Below, one piece after another: positions 22,945 through 34,916 of a stretch of DNA of 64,000 nucleotides. Origin of the DNA: Marisa cornuarietis (taxonomy: Eukaryota; Mollusca; Gastropoda; Architaenioglossa; Ampullariidae). A program made the translations under genes and the position numbers. The stretch lies in contig SMMW01000089.1 in the NCBI GenBank assembly GCA_004794655.1, positions 40,001-104,000 on the forward strand, given 5' to 3'. Every line of letters begins with the position of its first letter. The first letter of the stretch is position 1. The notes under the pieces are model-generated. The model was not told the DNA's origin and made no database searches. It saw only the letters and a list, made by a program, of their open reading frames with translations.

Positions 22945-23677
22945 CTGAGCGCACACGCACAAAAGCACATAGACAAATAAAACTAAAATAAAATATGATC
23001 TTGCTGGTTAATAAAATGGCTCTGATAACCAGTCTTCTGTGTTATAGAAAGCATTTCTAAGACAATGACAATGACAATGATCAACTTTATTTGTCCCAGT
23101 GGGCAATTTGAATATGAGAATGTGCTCTAGTTCAACAATGAAAAAAAGAAAAAAAGAAATAAGTGGGCAAGTAGCATATATCATATACATATGTAAATAT
23201 ATATAATCAAAACAAAATTACAACAAGGAAATCAAGAATGCACCTACAATACCTGATTATGTATAGTGCAAAAACCTTTGTTAATACAATAGCCTGTTGT
23301 TATGGTCCAATATATTTTTTTATTAACAAGGCTTTTACCATCGCCCAACTGTCACCACCCAATATCACGCCATACACAAGTTTACTGGTCCATATAAAAT
23401 CACGAAGATTAGTCATGTTGTAAGCAGCATGACATCCATATAGCTGCCATAAGCCATAAAATTAATCAAATGATTGGCCGACAAGGTAAACCCCATCTGT
23501 TGCTTCTGAAAGGTAAACTACATCTGTCATTCTATGAGATGTCAACTTTATGTGTTCAGCCGCCATGCAAAGGCGCAAAATCTGTGTACACACTTTTCAC
23601 CCCGAAAAACAAAAGTGCATAAACAAACTTCTCAAAGTTTTGGAAGCACTGTGATTTTGCTCAGAGTCATCTGCACT
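22732..23677. other. Non-coding stretch with (GT)n and a possible LINE/SINE tail
   Basis: A (GT)n tract covers 22,905-22,943. The sequence 'caactttatttgtcccagtg' at 23,082-23,101, preceded by (TGACAA)n, resembles LINE or SINE 3' tails in orientation minus. No gene seen. Confidence 0.4.
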
Positions 23678-24490
23678 CTAACATAGACTTAATGACCACG
23701 AATGTAAGGAATTAATTTTCACAGCTGCATTCACATCGCTATAAATCATATCTCTGGCTCTGTCTAGCAAGTCTAAAAATTCTGATAAGCGTAGGTTGGA
23801 CATAAACGTTGATTTTAACTCTGGGTTCCATTGTAGTTTCTCAAAGGAGGTGAGGATAGTAACCGACTCTAGTGATAGCTGTGATTTACAGCTTAGGCTG
23901 CATATTAACGGCATATGTTGCGATTCCAAGCGTTTATCGACAGTTAGTTTTTGTCGTAGATGACCAATAGAATTAGAAAAGATAAAATAGTCTACAACAC
24001 TGCAGCCTGATTGGGATATAAAGTTAAAGTGGCCACTTTCATCGCCATCACATGATCCATTTAAAATAGAAAGATCAAAGGCTGAGCACAGCTCTAACAA
24101 TAACTCAACACCACCGTTTATGACATGATGTTGAGACTGTCTAATGTCCGTGGTGCTAGCATCATCTTTACTTGGAATTTCTGCTGAAAGTTCTTCGTAT
24201 ATATGGGTTTTGTTTGATGTTCTAGCGTTAAGGTCCCCACAGATGATAAATGAAGCTTCAGTATAGCCTTCCGAAAGTTCCAGTAAACATTCTTCTAGGA
24301 TAGGCATCCCATTACTAAAGCCTGATGTCTCACAAAACGGAGAGTCAGCAGGCGGTAGATATGCGCATACGAGGTACACATCTGTAGTAGTATTGGTAAG
24401 AGCTCTTGAGATTTTAATAACCACGATATTATGAAAGTCCACTTTGAACACTTTGTTCCAGTAAGAACACCACAACAACAGAACTCCGTT
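23678..24490 (-). mobile_element. LINE endonuclease (EEP) domain fragment
   Basis: A 266-residue open frame on the minus strand carries apurinic-endonuclease-like motifs: 'CGDLNARTSN', 'GCSVVDYFIFS' and 'SQHMPLICSL'. These are the catalytic GDxN, the SxxDY element and the SxHxP element. No RT follows. Its upstream edge (about 24,490) is where the intron of unit B stops matching units A and C. This fragment therefore marks the breakpoint that removed the last FReD exon of unit B. Confidence 0.8.
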
Positions 24491-25043
24491 ATGTAGTTTA
24501 ACTACTGCACTTTAATCGCCATTCTTATTGTCGTGTATTCTCTCAGGAAAAGAGAAATTGTGAGAAAGAAAACATACACTTCCTAAAACATTAACATCAA
24601 TCAGCTTAAATTTATAACACTTCTAAAATCTTTCACAATTTATAATTCGTATTCAATAAAAAAAACTTACAGATTCAAACAAGAAAATATGACTTTGACT
24701 CACCTCAACAATGCTTCACATAAATAAATGACTATTTTTACAATTCTAGTAAGGACTTCATAGTACAACGCTGAAGAAAATGGTCAGAATCTCCCAAGAA
24801 CGAAAAAAAACTCAATAGAATCACTTTTCGTTGTTCTTGCTCCTTATTTTTACAATTTTTTTTTTCAAGTCTAACATCAAAGGAAACACGCGCGGTAGAC
24901 GCTCTCATCCACACACCAATCTAAGCACTTTTATGCCCACCTACACACAAATGTAGTGACCTACCCATCCCTTAGGCATCCACACAGTCAGCCTTCCAGT
25001 TTGCATGCGTCTCACTACTTCTTATTGCTTAGTTGTCACGTAC

Positions 25044-25208
25044 CCGCATTACCCGAGTAGCCGGACACTGTGAGTCTGTAGTTTGTCTCAGAACTACCCA
25101 CCCTGAATGACGAGTACTCAGCATAGTGATGTTCTCCATTCTTCTCGCCGAGGTCTACACGCAGTCGGGTAGGTCTCCCTTTGGTCAGTGTGTGAAGCCT
25201 TGACAAGC
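25044..25208 (-). CDS. Unit B exon FReD-3
   Basis: 165 nt, phase 1 to 1, with acceptor 'tctcag' and donor 'gtacgt'. It encodes 'GLSRLHTLTKGRPTRLRVDL' to 'YRLTVSGYSGNA', colinear with units A and C. Confidence 0.87.
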
Positions 25209-25379
25209 CTGAGATAAGACATGGCAATTATTTCACGGTAATAGAGAAATCAGATAATAAAATATTTGTATTTATTTTGCTCAAAAGTTCTTACGAAAAG
25301 TATTCCTTGTCAATACATCTATCCGCCTATTTTTTTATATAAACCTCAAAATTTATTGATTATTCTTAGTTTTATTGGG

Positions 25380-25830
25380 CATACTAATACTACTACTACA
25401 ACAACAACAACTACTACTACTACTACTACTAATAATAATAAAGAGTATTTTCCATGAAAACACGAGTGAAATACACTGCACAAGAAAAAGAACAACAAAC
25501 GACAATACAAAAACACAAGCATCATAAACATAAACAGCAGTAAACAGATAATGACATTACTAGACAAAGAATAAAGAAGTGGGCACAACTGTGCTCCTTA
25601 TTAAGCAAGATATTTCTGAAAGACGACAGTTTTTATTCAAGATTTAAAGGCTTTGAAAATAGGCACAGGCCGAATAGAGGAAGGAAGAGAATTTCAAGCA
25701 GTGAAGCCAAAGAAAGACGAGTATCGTCTGCCGAATTTCTCGTCGGTTGCGTGAAACAGAGAGAACAACAGAATAGGACGGTAAGGCGTCTATACAGAGA
25801 CACATTCATATGTTCAGGCACACAGACATA
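25380..25830 (-). mobile_element. LINE 3' remnant in intron of unit B
   Basis: The minus strand reads 'NSLPSSIRPVPIFKAFKS' then 'KTVVFQKYLA'. This resembles the end of the LINE RT ORF at 52.0 kb ('NSLPFHIRHLPTIESFKS'). A (TAA)n/(TAG)n tail follows at 25,389-25,440. The same insertion sits at the same place in unit C (36,380-36,800), so it predates the B/C duplication. Confidence 0.72.
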
Positions 25831-26419
25831 GAGTTACATTTATACACAAAGCGATATCTATTTAAACTGGTATAAAAGTATTAATATGACACATACGGAT
25901 ATATGTATGTGGAAGGCCATTTTAACAGACTGAATGTCGTCAAATATAAATAAATAGATTTATTGAAGAACATTTTTACACCCGATATGATTATTGATGA
26001 CATCCAAAATTACTGTAATATTTATGCTTGAAATATTTTACCTTGATTTATCTTTGATAATTAATTTAAATAAAATTCTTATAAAACAAGAGCCTGCAGT
26101 CAGATACTCCAACAAAAACTAAAAACAGACACATGATATACCGCAGAGACGTATTTCCTCTCCAGCGTTGTGTTTCTTTCATAATCACAGCATACAACAC
26201 ATGCTAAGGTAATAGTAGACAAAACAGCGGGCAATAAGCATCATAGAGCAAAACACATCGTCAAACAACAGAAACGACAACCTTTATATTAACCAACATA
26301 ATGAAATAGAATAGATTAGAGCCTAATTTTGAATGTAAAAACGAATTTTGATATTACAATTATGCAGTAGGAAGGAAGATAGGGCAAGAGAATGAGAGAC
26401 CTATGTCCACCAGTTTTAC

Positions 26420-26516
26420 CCAGCCAAAACTTCCCGGTGTTTTTACCAAAGGCGTTTACATAGTCCTCCCACTTCCTGTAGAAGTCAACGGAGTCGTCGC
26501 GACGTCTCTGGAAAAC
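26420..26516 (-). CDS. Unit B exon FReD-2
   Basis: 97 nt, phase 0 to 1, with acceptor 'gttcag' and donor 'gtaaaa'. It encodes 'VFQRRRDDSVDFYRKWEDYV' to 'GKNTGKFWLG', the hallmark fibrinogen-domain core (QRR, W..Y..GFG, G.FWLG). This is the only copy in the window with an intact acceptor. Confidence 0.9.
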
Positions 26517-27001
26517 CTGAACATAACACAAGTTCACAGGTCGTTACTATGGCTACCACAGCGCAGCATAGTCGATAGTCTTCGACACTAATCACACAGT
26601 TTAATTAGTTCATAAATTCAGTGTTGATCAAATATAACAGCTAACGACGTTTACTTATTGTAATCACAATCGTACTGTTATCATTTCCTGGTTATGATAA
26701 AATATATGTGAACCTGTGATAATGGTGACATTCATGTGAACATATACTATTCACTGATTCTGATTAATCGTCCGTAAAATTAAGTGAAATTAACTGATTG
26801 TGATCAATTATATGGGTACAAAATACATCAAGCAAATGCGTGATACACACTGCGATTTAAACTAACATGTCAGTATGTAACTCTGGGTATAAGCGGTGTC
26901 ACACGTTTGCGAGCAGTATACAGTGTACATGACAGACACTACCTGAGTCATACACACTGACTACCTGACTTATACACACTGACAAACACGACCACACGTA
27001 C

Positions 27002-27123
27002 CAGCCAGCCGCTGTCGCCAGAGTCCATGTCACACCACACTGTCAGGGTTTCCTTGTTGTCTGGCAGCTGAATGGGGTAGACACCAGACTTACCTCCTGT
27101 CCTCTGCCAGTCTCGACATGACT
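27002..27123 (-). CDS. Unit B exon FReD-1
   Basis: 122 nt, phase 1 to 0, with acceptor 'aaaatag' and donor 'gtacgt'. It encodes 'SCRDWQRTGGKSGVYPIQL' to 'VWCDMDSGDSGWL'. It is one codon shorter than the unit A exon at its 5' end and otherwise colinear. Confidence 0.88.
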
Positions 27124-27784
27124 CTATTTTCACACAAACAAGTCATTCAACTCTTAAGAAATCGGTATAAGGTGCGCAGTGGAGCTAGGAACAACGACGG
27201 AAACAATCGTTTCAATCGCAAGTAACAATAATTACCACTTCAATAGCTAATAATACAACAGTCACGAAAGAGTCCACATCACCCACACGCCGCGATGTTG
27301 CAATAAAATGGACTGTCCATACCATGCACTTCCACGTCAATCAGCTGCAGTATAAAGTCTGGGTACGATTCACCTACACATCCTCTCAGTCTACGTGTGA
27401 ATGAGGTGATTTACTTGGCGACTCTGGACAGATGACTGTTACCGTCATTTACTCGTACTCAAGACCCAGTCACTGAAACACGTCGCCCATTAGTTCCAAG
27501 TGACATCACCTCTACTGTGTATACATATTTTTTTTACACTCAGTACTATTAATAGCACAACGTTACAGCTGATCGACGCTGACAGTTGTTTGACGACACA
27601 TGCGATAACTGACAGCTTTACCTGTCTCCTGTCCTGTGCTGTTCGCCGTATTTACAGGTGAACACAGGTGGGTGTGAACGACTCCACGTTGTATCAATAG
27701 TTGTTTTACGCACTAAATGACCAGAGGTTAACAAAGGTCACGCTGTTTGATTTCCTGGAAAAACGAAGACGGCGGGAAATACCC

Positions 27785-28605
27785 TCCCCTGCGTGTGCTC
27801 AAGACAATAGAATGTCCAGAAGTTGAATAATAAATTTAGTTGGTACAAGATACACAGCACATGAAGTTTTTGTTGATCTTGCTACAAGTTTCCTCAAGTA
27901 GCTCTCATCAATAGACGTGAAAGAAGTCAGCGGTACACCAGCAAATGGCACAGAATAGTCTTCCTCACACTCTGGCAACTCACAAGCTGCACTCTCAAGT
28001 CCAGCACTAATTTCCTTTATCTTATTAACAAAGAAGGAAGACAGCTGATCAGCAGCTCACTTGTCATCCACCTCAGGAAGAACCGGACTAGTTCCGTTGT
28101 TACCCAGCAGGCTGTTCACAATGTCAAAAGTCTTTCTGGGATTTCCACTCGCAGCCTCTAGCTGCTCCCTGCACGAATAACGATTTAGCCTTTTTTACAG
28201 CACAAGCATATTTATTTCTGGCTAACTTATACAGCTGTCTGTCAATCTCAAGTTTGGTCTTCCTACACTTTTTCTCTGCCAGCTGTCTCTGTTTCTTGGC
28301 TTCACTCACCTCCTCACAAAACCACTCACAGTCTGGTCTATCTACAACAATTTTGCTAACTGCAGGCGCATGCTTATCAAGCAGCTCTAATAAAGTCTGA
28401 TTATATAACTCTGCTAACTCATTAACATCCGTGGGAGGATCTAATAACAACTTTGACTGAAGCAGGTCTTCTCTCAAAGCGTTCAGGTCAATCTTCTTCA
28501 AATTTCTACACAACACAAATATCTTTTTACGCCTTGGTCGAGAAAGATCAGTCACCAAGGACTGCACAAAATGGTCCGAAATCAAAAAATCCTCGACAAC
28601 AGCTG
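27785..28605 (-). mobile_element. CR1-like LINE fragment (EEP end to RT linker)
   Basis: The minus-strand frame runs from 'SDHFVQSL', the end of the endonuclease, through 'LLDKHAPAV' and 'DCEWFCEEVSEAKKQR' to 'LYKLARNKYACAVKKAKS'. After a frameshift it continues 'KTFDIVNSLLG' toward the RT. This linker is characteristic of CR1-like LINEs. Frameshifts and a stop make it inactive. It abuts unit B homology at about 27,745. Confidence 0.78.
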
Positions 28606-28615
28606 ACTTGATTTA

Positions 28616-28937
28616 GTGTCAAATGTTCGAGCAAGAGAGCGCACGTGTAACGTAAGTATGATCGTTAAAAGAGAGAGAAGAAGGAGTAGGTTAGAGTATT
28701 GTAGACGTGTGTCGCCACTGAGTTTCACTGTTTAGGGTAGGCGTGTGTCGCCACTGTAGTTGTTTAGGTTTTAGGGTAGGCGTGTATTGTTGTTTAGCAT
28801 TACTCAGTCTGAAATTGAAGAATTATTTATTGTTTTGGATAACGAAACCTTCTGTGTTCCCTTTGGAAGTTGACACTGCCAGATTTCTGAACTCAACGAG
28901 CTACTCACGCTCATTAATCAAGACCCTTTAGTTAACA
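28616..28937 (-). mobile_element. Truncated solo LTR, same family as at 54.0 kb
   Basis: Aligns with 54,119-54,440. Shared blocks include 'gagcaagagagcgca', 'gtgtgtcgccactg', 'ggttttagggtag' and the terminal 'ttagttaaca'. The first ~114 bp of the 54-kb copy are missing and no target duplication is visible. It touches the CR1-like fragment on one side. Strand is assigned by convention only. Confidence 0.72.
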
Positions 28938-28954
28938 CTAACGCATCCGTCAAA

Positions 28955-29245
28955 AGCTAAATGTTTCACTTAAGCCTTCCTGTCGGAACTGCTGCACCTT
29001 CCTATACCTGATAAAAATGTTTCTGTCACACTGACTACAGTTTACCTCCTAGGCTACGTACTGAACCGAGTGTAATAAGTCTTGTAAGCACATTTCCCCA
29101 TCATAGGTAGTACAGATACATAACACCTTGAGAAGGCTACAAAGATAAAGGTGAAGTAAAGTGGAGACTGTTGATCTTCAGTTGTAGTTAAGATGAGCAA
29201 CAGAAACGTCTGACCTTCAGCTGAAGTCACAGAGGTGGGGACCAA
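28955..29245. repeat. Segmental duplicate of 42,950-43,230
   Basis: The sequence from 'caaaagct.aatgtttcac' to 'ttacagaggtgggga' matches 42,950-43,230 at roughly 80 percent by eye. The match resumes at 31,530 after a 2.3-kb insertion absent from the 43-kb copy. Confidence 0.7.
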
Positions 29246-29310
29246 AGACAGTTGATGTTAGACAGCGGTCACAATGGAGAAAGTCTAGAGAAAGTTCTCT
29301 GTTTAAGAAG

Positions 29311-29739
29311 GTGCACGATGACGTCGACAACACAATACGCCCATCGGATGGTGGAACGAGAATGTTACTCTTTCGTTATTTGCCGATTTCAGACCGACCG
29401 GTCTTCTGTTTGCAGCTTCACGCAGACATGTTTAACTGCCTCTCGAATGTGCTGCTAGTTCCCGAAAAATCAAGAGCTTTGCTTGCAGTGGGTCTCAACA
29501 TCAATAGAAAAGTTCCTGGGTCGGGAAAGCTGTGGATGCCTTGCGAGCACGATGTCGTCTGCTCAAAACACTTCACAGACGAGTGCTTCACGATTCAGTA
29601 TCGGCTTTGCAAGGAGAATGGGATTCCTGCTCTCCCACGGCTAGGATCGAAAGCTTTCCCAATGCTGTTTAGCCGGACTGAAGAGAAAAGAAAAAGAGAG
29701 GAAGCAGCGTCTGATGGTAGATCTGCTGTTGCTGTCTAA
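29311..29739 (+). CDS. THAP-domain-like fragment
   Basis: A 142-residue open frame. Residues ~85-130 read 'HDVVCSKHFTDECF' then 'GIPALPRLGSKAFPMLF'. This is the second half of a THAP zinc finger (C2-CH: the Cys-x3-His pair and the terminal AVPTxF-like motif). A Lys/Arg-rich tail follows. THAP domains bind DNA and occur in host regulators and in P-element-type transposases. The N-terminal CxxC of the finger is not clear, so the frame may be truncated, start in another exon, or be decayed. It lies within a 2.3-kb block (about 29,245-31,530) that is an insertion relative to the duplicate at 43 kb, which favours a transposon or retrocopy origin. Confidence 0.58.
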   Translation: MHDDVDNTIRPSDGGTRMLLFRYLPISDRPVFCLQLHADMFNCLSNVLLVPEKSRALLAVGLNINRKVPGSGKLWMPCEHDVVCSKHFTDECFTIQYRLCKENGIPALPRLGSKAFPMLFSRTEEKRKREEAASDGRSAVAV

Positions 29740-29744
29740 CTTTG

Positions 29745-31529
29745 ACATTTGCCACACTGACAGATGGGAGTAGATGTAACAAGTCAATAAATAGTAAAGA
29801 GACAATAGTACTGGCATATTTTTTTCTGCGCTTTTGTCAGCCAAAATGCATTTCTGAAAATAAAAATGCATTTATTATATAAGTTTCTTCTATTAAATAT
29901 GAGTTAAGTCTTGTTAGCTTTCAAAATGGTATTCCCACATTTTTGACTTGCAAAGTTAATTATCTATAGCACACTAAGCCTACATTTTCTCCACTACTAG
30001 TCACCTGCACAAAAACATTTAAACAACATACTCTTCACAGCATGTGAATTTGCTAAATAAATAAAAACAAGAAAGCGTATGTGTATTTTTTAAAAGTTAC
30101 GATTGTAATACAATTTTCTAGGGCCTAACACAATCACACGTGCATAACACGGGATTTTGCATAGAGTAGAATAAAAACACAATCTAAAATAACTGCTTAG
30201 AGACTGAGGAACAGAATTTTGAACAGTTTTCAAGAACATGAGTTTCAAGGAAGAAAGTTGAGGATACAGATGTAAACATCAAATTATTTTTTATCTACCT
30301 TTTTGTTTATTTTTCCGTTTCTGTCACTAATGGAGGATTGTCGGTCGTCTCTGTTTTTTCATCGCTAGATTGCGACCACGTTATTCCTACATCGTAATTC
30401 GACACTAAGGGCTCGTCTGTGTATGGCTGAGCCATATTGTTGTATGTAAGAGATGACAGAGAAAGCGTGATGCACAAGGTCGAAAGCAGCTTGAAGGTAA
30501 ACACTAACATCCTCCTGAGGATGACGTCACGAGAAGTAGTTCCGGTCAAGAGGTCACGCGATCTCTCCTTTTTGCATGGCGGTCTCTCCACGCATAGAAA
30601 AGTACCGATTCAACTTTGTTTTAGCGCATTAAACACACTTCTAGTGACATTCATGTACTAATTCGTCTTTGTAATGCAAGTAAACAGTTCAAAGCTTATC
30701 ATGACATTGACTATTGTGTTTAGTTCACTGTTTCACATTCGAAACTGGATCTTTAACTAATCAACAAATCTGGAATTTAATCGTTTTGTCCTCAATCGTA
30801 ATTCTGCTTAAAACTAAACCTCCACCAGGCCGCCAGATGGTTGTCGATAGAGTACATATACAACCAGCATCACTAGACTGTCAGAGGGACACAGATAAGC
30901 AGTCGTTGTCCTGGTCATACGTTTAGCAAGCCTTGTTGTTGCTACATTATGTTGTCTTAAATATATGATACTGTCAACGGCAGTAAAACATGAAGAAAGA
31001 TTCACAAATGTAAATCATCCCTGGTCTATAGTTTTAGCTCATTGTACACGTGTGAATGTTTGGCATCAACGTAGCAACAGTCTGACTGCTGATGTCCCTA
31101 TCCTAAGCTGTTGCAGAAAACTCACTCTCAATAATGGGAATGGGAAAAGTTTCCAGACGTTAATGAAGAAGTGGAAATAATGCATCAATGACTGACTGAG
31201 AAACAGTAGCTGGGTGGGTGTCACAAACCTGTTGTTGTTTTTAGAAAGGGATGGGAAATGGGGACGGAAAGTCACCTTAGAGTGCACGTGACAGGGGAGA
31301 ACAGTTTAGAGAACAGAGGAGGGAGAGGATAGAGTGGCCGGCGTCTATTTGTAATAAGAGTAAATGTCAAACTTGCATATATGTGATTTGCTCACTCGAC
31401 ATCAGATACATGCGTTCAAAGAGCGAAGACTCCTTTTGTCAAATAATGAATTCACTAATGATAGGCTGGTCGAAAATTATTTATTAACTTTTAAAGAAAT
31501 CGCTAGCATCAATTCCCAAAAACAATATG
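29745..31529. other. Remainder of the 2.3-kb insertion, unassigned
   Basis: A 94-residue minus frame (30,307-30,591) has a hydrophobic segment but no recognisable domain. No terminal inverted repeats were found by eye. Confidence 0.4.
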
Positions 31530-32085
31530 CTACTCACTATCGCTTGTGACTGATGGTACGTGTTTAGACAGACAGTCACATGGATCAATAAGTAAAATAC
31601 TAAAAGAGGTGAAATAAATACATAAATATTCAGATGACTAGATACCAAAATATCAGCTACAGACATCACTTGTGGTGTGAAAAAAACTTAATACAGGCAT
31701 AAACATCAAACAGGAATAATGGGCTATGTGATAAAATAAAGGAATAAAATTTCTATCAGTTATTCTGTGCTTGTGTGAAGAAGTAAACTCCATTACATGT
31801 GGCGAACGAAATATTAAAATGTTTTAAAGCTGCTTTCAGTTTCTCACAAAATAGTCACATAGTTCTCCTATTCATTGAAATATGTGTTGTAGATTGTTAA
31901 CTGCTCTATCGCATTGATCTTTGTGGTCTACTTTGTTAAGGGAAGACAACACTTGTACTGCACTTAGTGAACTTTAGTCGCAGTTAAGCCCCTTCCGACA
32001 TTTTGAGCGACGTTTTCGCTGACGACCTCTACCAGCCTGTAGTGACCGGTGAGAGATTAGTGGTATACGTTGAAAACCACTAAGA
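31530..32085. repeat. Segmental duplicate of 43,230-43,835
   Basis: Shared blocks include 'actcactatcgcttgtgact', 'acagacagtcacatggatca' and 'gagcgacgtt'. It ends in a (GT)n tract (32,088-32,127); the partner ends in (AC)n (43,839-43,880). Confidence 0.72.
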
Positions 32086-32131
<46 letters not shown>

Positions 32132-32446
32132 TGTGCTGGCATTCGCGCATTGAGTTTGTATGTGGGAAGAAAAGGAATTAAAAAAAACATTTGGGTTGAA
32201 GCTAGTATTGAAATGTGTTTATAAATGATAATTCTAATTTTTGTGCATGGCAAGTTTCAATGTATTGTTAGGTAAAATTGTTTGTAAAGGTATATGTGGA
32301 CACTTTCTTCTATTTTCTTACTCCCTTTCCTTCCCCAGCACCATTCACAACATTGACAGCCTTCATCACCAATCAGAGAGAGAGAGAGTGAATGAGCGAC
32401 AGTTGGGATTATTCGGACGTTAAAGTCTGGTTTTCTCGTGCTAAAG

Positions 32447-32803
32447 TAGTACACTGGTGTTGACGGCTGTCAGTGTTGTGAATGGTGCACTAGTGTGACG
32501 TAGTACACTGTTTGGTGTTGACGGCTGTCAGTGTTGTGAATGGTGCACTAGTGTGACGTAGTACACTGTTTGGTGTTGACGGCTGTCAGTGTTGTGAATG
32601 GTGCACTAGTGTGACGTAGTACACTGTTTGGTGTTAACGGCTGTCAATGTTGTGAATGGTGTAGTAGTGTGACGTAGTACACTGTTTGGTGTTGACGGCT
32701 GTCAGTGTTGTGAATGGTGCACTAGTGTGACGTAGTACACTGTTTGGTGTTGACTGCTGTCAGTGTTCTGAATGGTGCACTAGTGTGACGTAGTACACTG
32801 TTA
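32447..32803. repeat. 58-bp minisatellite, about six units
   Basis: The unit contains 'agtacactgtttggtgttga', 'cggctgtcagtgttgtgaat' and 'ggtgcactagtgtgacgt'. An inverted scrap of the same unit ('caccattcacaacattgaca') lies just upstream at about 32,339. Confidence 0.93.
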
Positions 32804-33699
32804 GCGACGCTCGTTTATCGTAAGTGAGAATAGTAGCGGGTAATTAATTAATGGATGGGTTATGGAAGCTAAAATTTACAGGTTAGGTTTACATCGCCTG
32901 TATTTTCTTCTCCTGAACACACGGCTTCCTATCCTATAGAGTATAGAAGGATGAAAGATACAGTTAATCTGCTATTCGTCTCTGCAAGGACAACTGGGCA
33001 AACTTACAAAAGCACGCACGCACACACATACACATGGAAGCGAGAACTAGTGACGTCGGAGTCGACATACAAACAGATTCTAACTGTCGTGGTGACAGGC
33101 GCATTGACTTGTTAGCTCCCTTTATTAGGAGCCTAGTCACCTGGTTCAAGTTATTTTTATGGAGGCAGCTTTTTTTCTTCTCGCGGTCCTGACGATCTCT
33201 TATTCTGATGCCACGTGATCAGCTTCCATGGTGATTGGGTGTGGATTGTCGAAATAATAATGATTACACATTTTAAACTAATTAATGCTCTTCTATATTG
33301 CTACTTTTTAAATGTGTCTGTCATAGTGAGGCACGTCCATAATGATCACAAATCGTAATTACTACTCATTAAAAATACTTTATGCTTTTAGATATCACCA
33401 CTTTTGTGTGTACGTTTCCTTGTTCATTTCCGCATCTTTCTACATGTTTACCCGTTAATGAGGAGGAAGAAAGATTGCCAAGCATACGTCTAGCACTGCA
33501 AATGCAAACCTTATCAAAATATAAACATTTGAAGGTCTGCAATGTTGCGGCGATAGTACTTACGATAGTACTTATCTCTGGCAATTGCCGCTGTTAACAA
33601 AAATCGTTACAAAAAGTAACAAACGGTGCCGGAGGGAGCTTCAGGTAGGTATTTGATGTTTCCAGATTTCCCTTGCAATCTAGTTAAAAGCAATGAGAG
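32804..33699. other. Intergenic, nothing recognised
   Basis: Short open frames only, with no domain resemblance. Confidence 0.5.
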
Positions 33700-34671
33700 T
33701 GTGTCAGGGGAAAGAGAGAGAGAGAAAAAAGAGAAAGATGGAAACAACTTGTGTTGATGTCGATGGTGTAAGACTAGTGTCGCTAAGCTAGTGTGTCTGC
33801 TGTTTCGATGCTTGGGTGTAGAAAAAAGTGTTAAAATAATGTTTGCTTCTTATATTTGTGTAAAATATTTAATATACTAACGTCTGTTATCATCGTTAAT
33901 ACACACACCACCATTAATCTACACGTTAAAATGGAGGGAATAGTGAGTAAAAAGTACAGTAATCACATGTAGACGAATGCTTAAATGAATATCAACAATA
34001 ATATTTAAATTTTAATTGCTTTTATTTAAATATCGATTAATTCTTTACAATACTTAAATTGTTGATCTGAACAGTATGCAAAATGTTTGACAAAGTGTAA
34101 AATTTCATTTGAATTGCCTAACACAAGGATGTAGTTAAGCTTCACAACATACTACAAAATGGACTTAACTGTTTGGTCTTTCACATAAAATGTGAAGTGG
34201 GTCGTGCATAGTTGTAGACTGTAAAGAACATACTGAACAACAATGTTTGATGCCACCAGTCTCTTTACTTTTACATTATTTTGAAAATAAAACTTTGGGT
34301 TTATTGTTCTCTTTCTAAGTTAACTACCATTCTAGAAATAAAATATCTCACAACACATTGATTTCCCCCTATTTACGATCTCAAACAATTAATATTTTGA
34401 ACTAATAAATTTAAAATTTAAGAATAAATTGTTTATATATATATATTTATCCCAGCAAAACTAATCCTAAGACAAACAATAAAACAATTGAATAATAGAG
34501 AACAATTTGCTTCACCAGAGTACATAACTAAAGTACAGTAGACTACATTGAGTTTACAAACGCATGTATTGCGAGAACAACAATCTGCACTGAGCCAACA
34601 TCATCAATGAAAGGTGTGGTGTACAGTAGACTGACGGTGTAATCAGTGAGAGTACAGGAGACCAGGCGGTG
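33700..34671. repeat. 3' flank of unit C, duplicated downstream of unit A
   Basis: Matches 7,330-7,655 plus 9,288-9,883. This copy lacks the 1.6-kb insertion and so gives the empty site. It should contain the 3' UTR of unit C. Confidence 0.7.
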
Positions 34672-34916
34672 TTACACTGGCTTGACTTTCATTTCACTGA
34701 ACGTGAAGCTCCGATAGTCAGTGTGGGCGGTACGCCAGTTGATGCCGTCATGACCCACAGCCCCGTCCGCCTTGTATCGGCCGTTGAGGTTAGAGTAGTG
34801 ACACGCGGTGTACCACCAGGCGCCGTGTAGAAGAGTGGCACAGTTGTCAGACCACTTGTCATTGTCTCGGTCATAGGCTGAGAAACTCTGGTCGTTATGA
34901 TACGCCATGCTATCAC
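34672..34916 (-). CDS. Unit C exon FReD-4 (terminal)
   Basis: 245 nt, phase 1 start after 'tttacag', TAA stop. It encodes 'DQSFSAYDRDNDKWSDNC' and 'HGAWWYTACHYSNLNGRY', ending '...FSEMKVKPV'. The calcium-site Asp residues and the Cys pair are retained. It is one codon shorter than in unit A (DGN versus DN). Confidence 0.9.

Larger units (their letters stand above)
25044..27123 (-). pseudogene. Unit B: partial FReD gene copy, exons FReD-1 to FReD-3 only
   Basis: Three consecutive fibrinogen-domain exons are intact, with canonical splice sites and phases 1-0-1-1. The upstream exons (signal, EB1, PAN, EB2) and the terminal exon are not found between units A and C. Homology to A and C ends at about 24,500 and 27,745, where LINE fragments begin. 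The unit cannot make a secreted FReD protein by itself. It is, however, the only place in the window where FReD-1 and FReD-2 are both intact and adjacent, so it may still act as a splicing cassette (inference). Confidence 0.72.

Noticed and set aside
30307..30591. 94-residue minus frame with a hydrophobic segment
   Set aside because: No domain, splice context or conservation could be seen. It lies in an insertion block.
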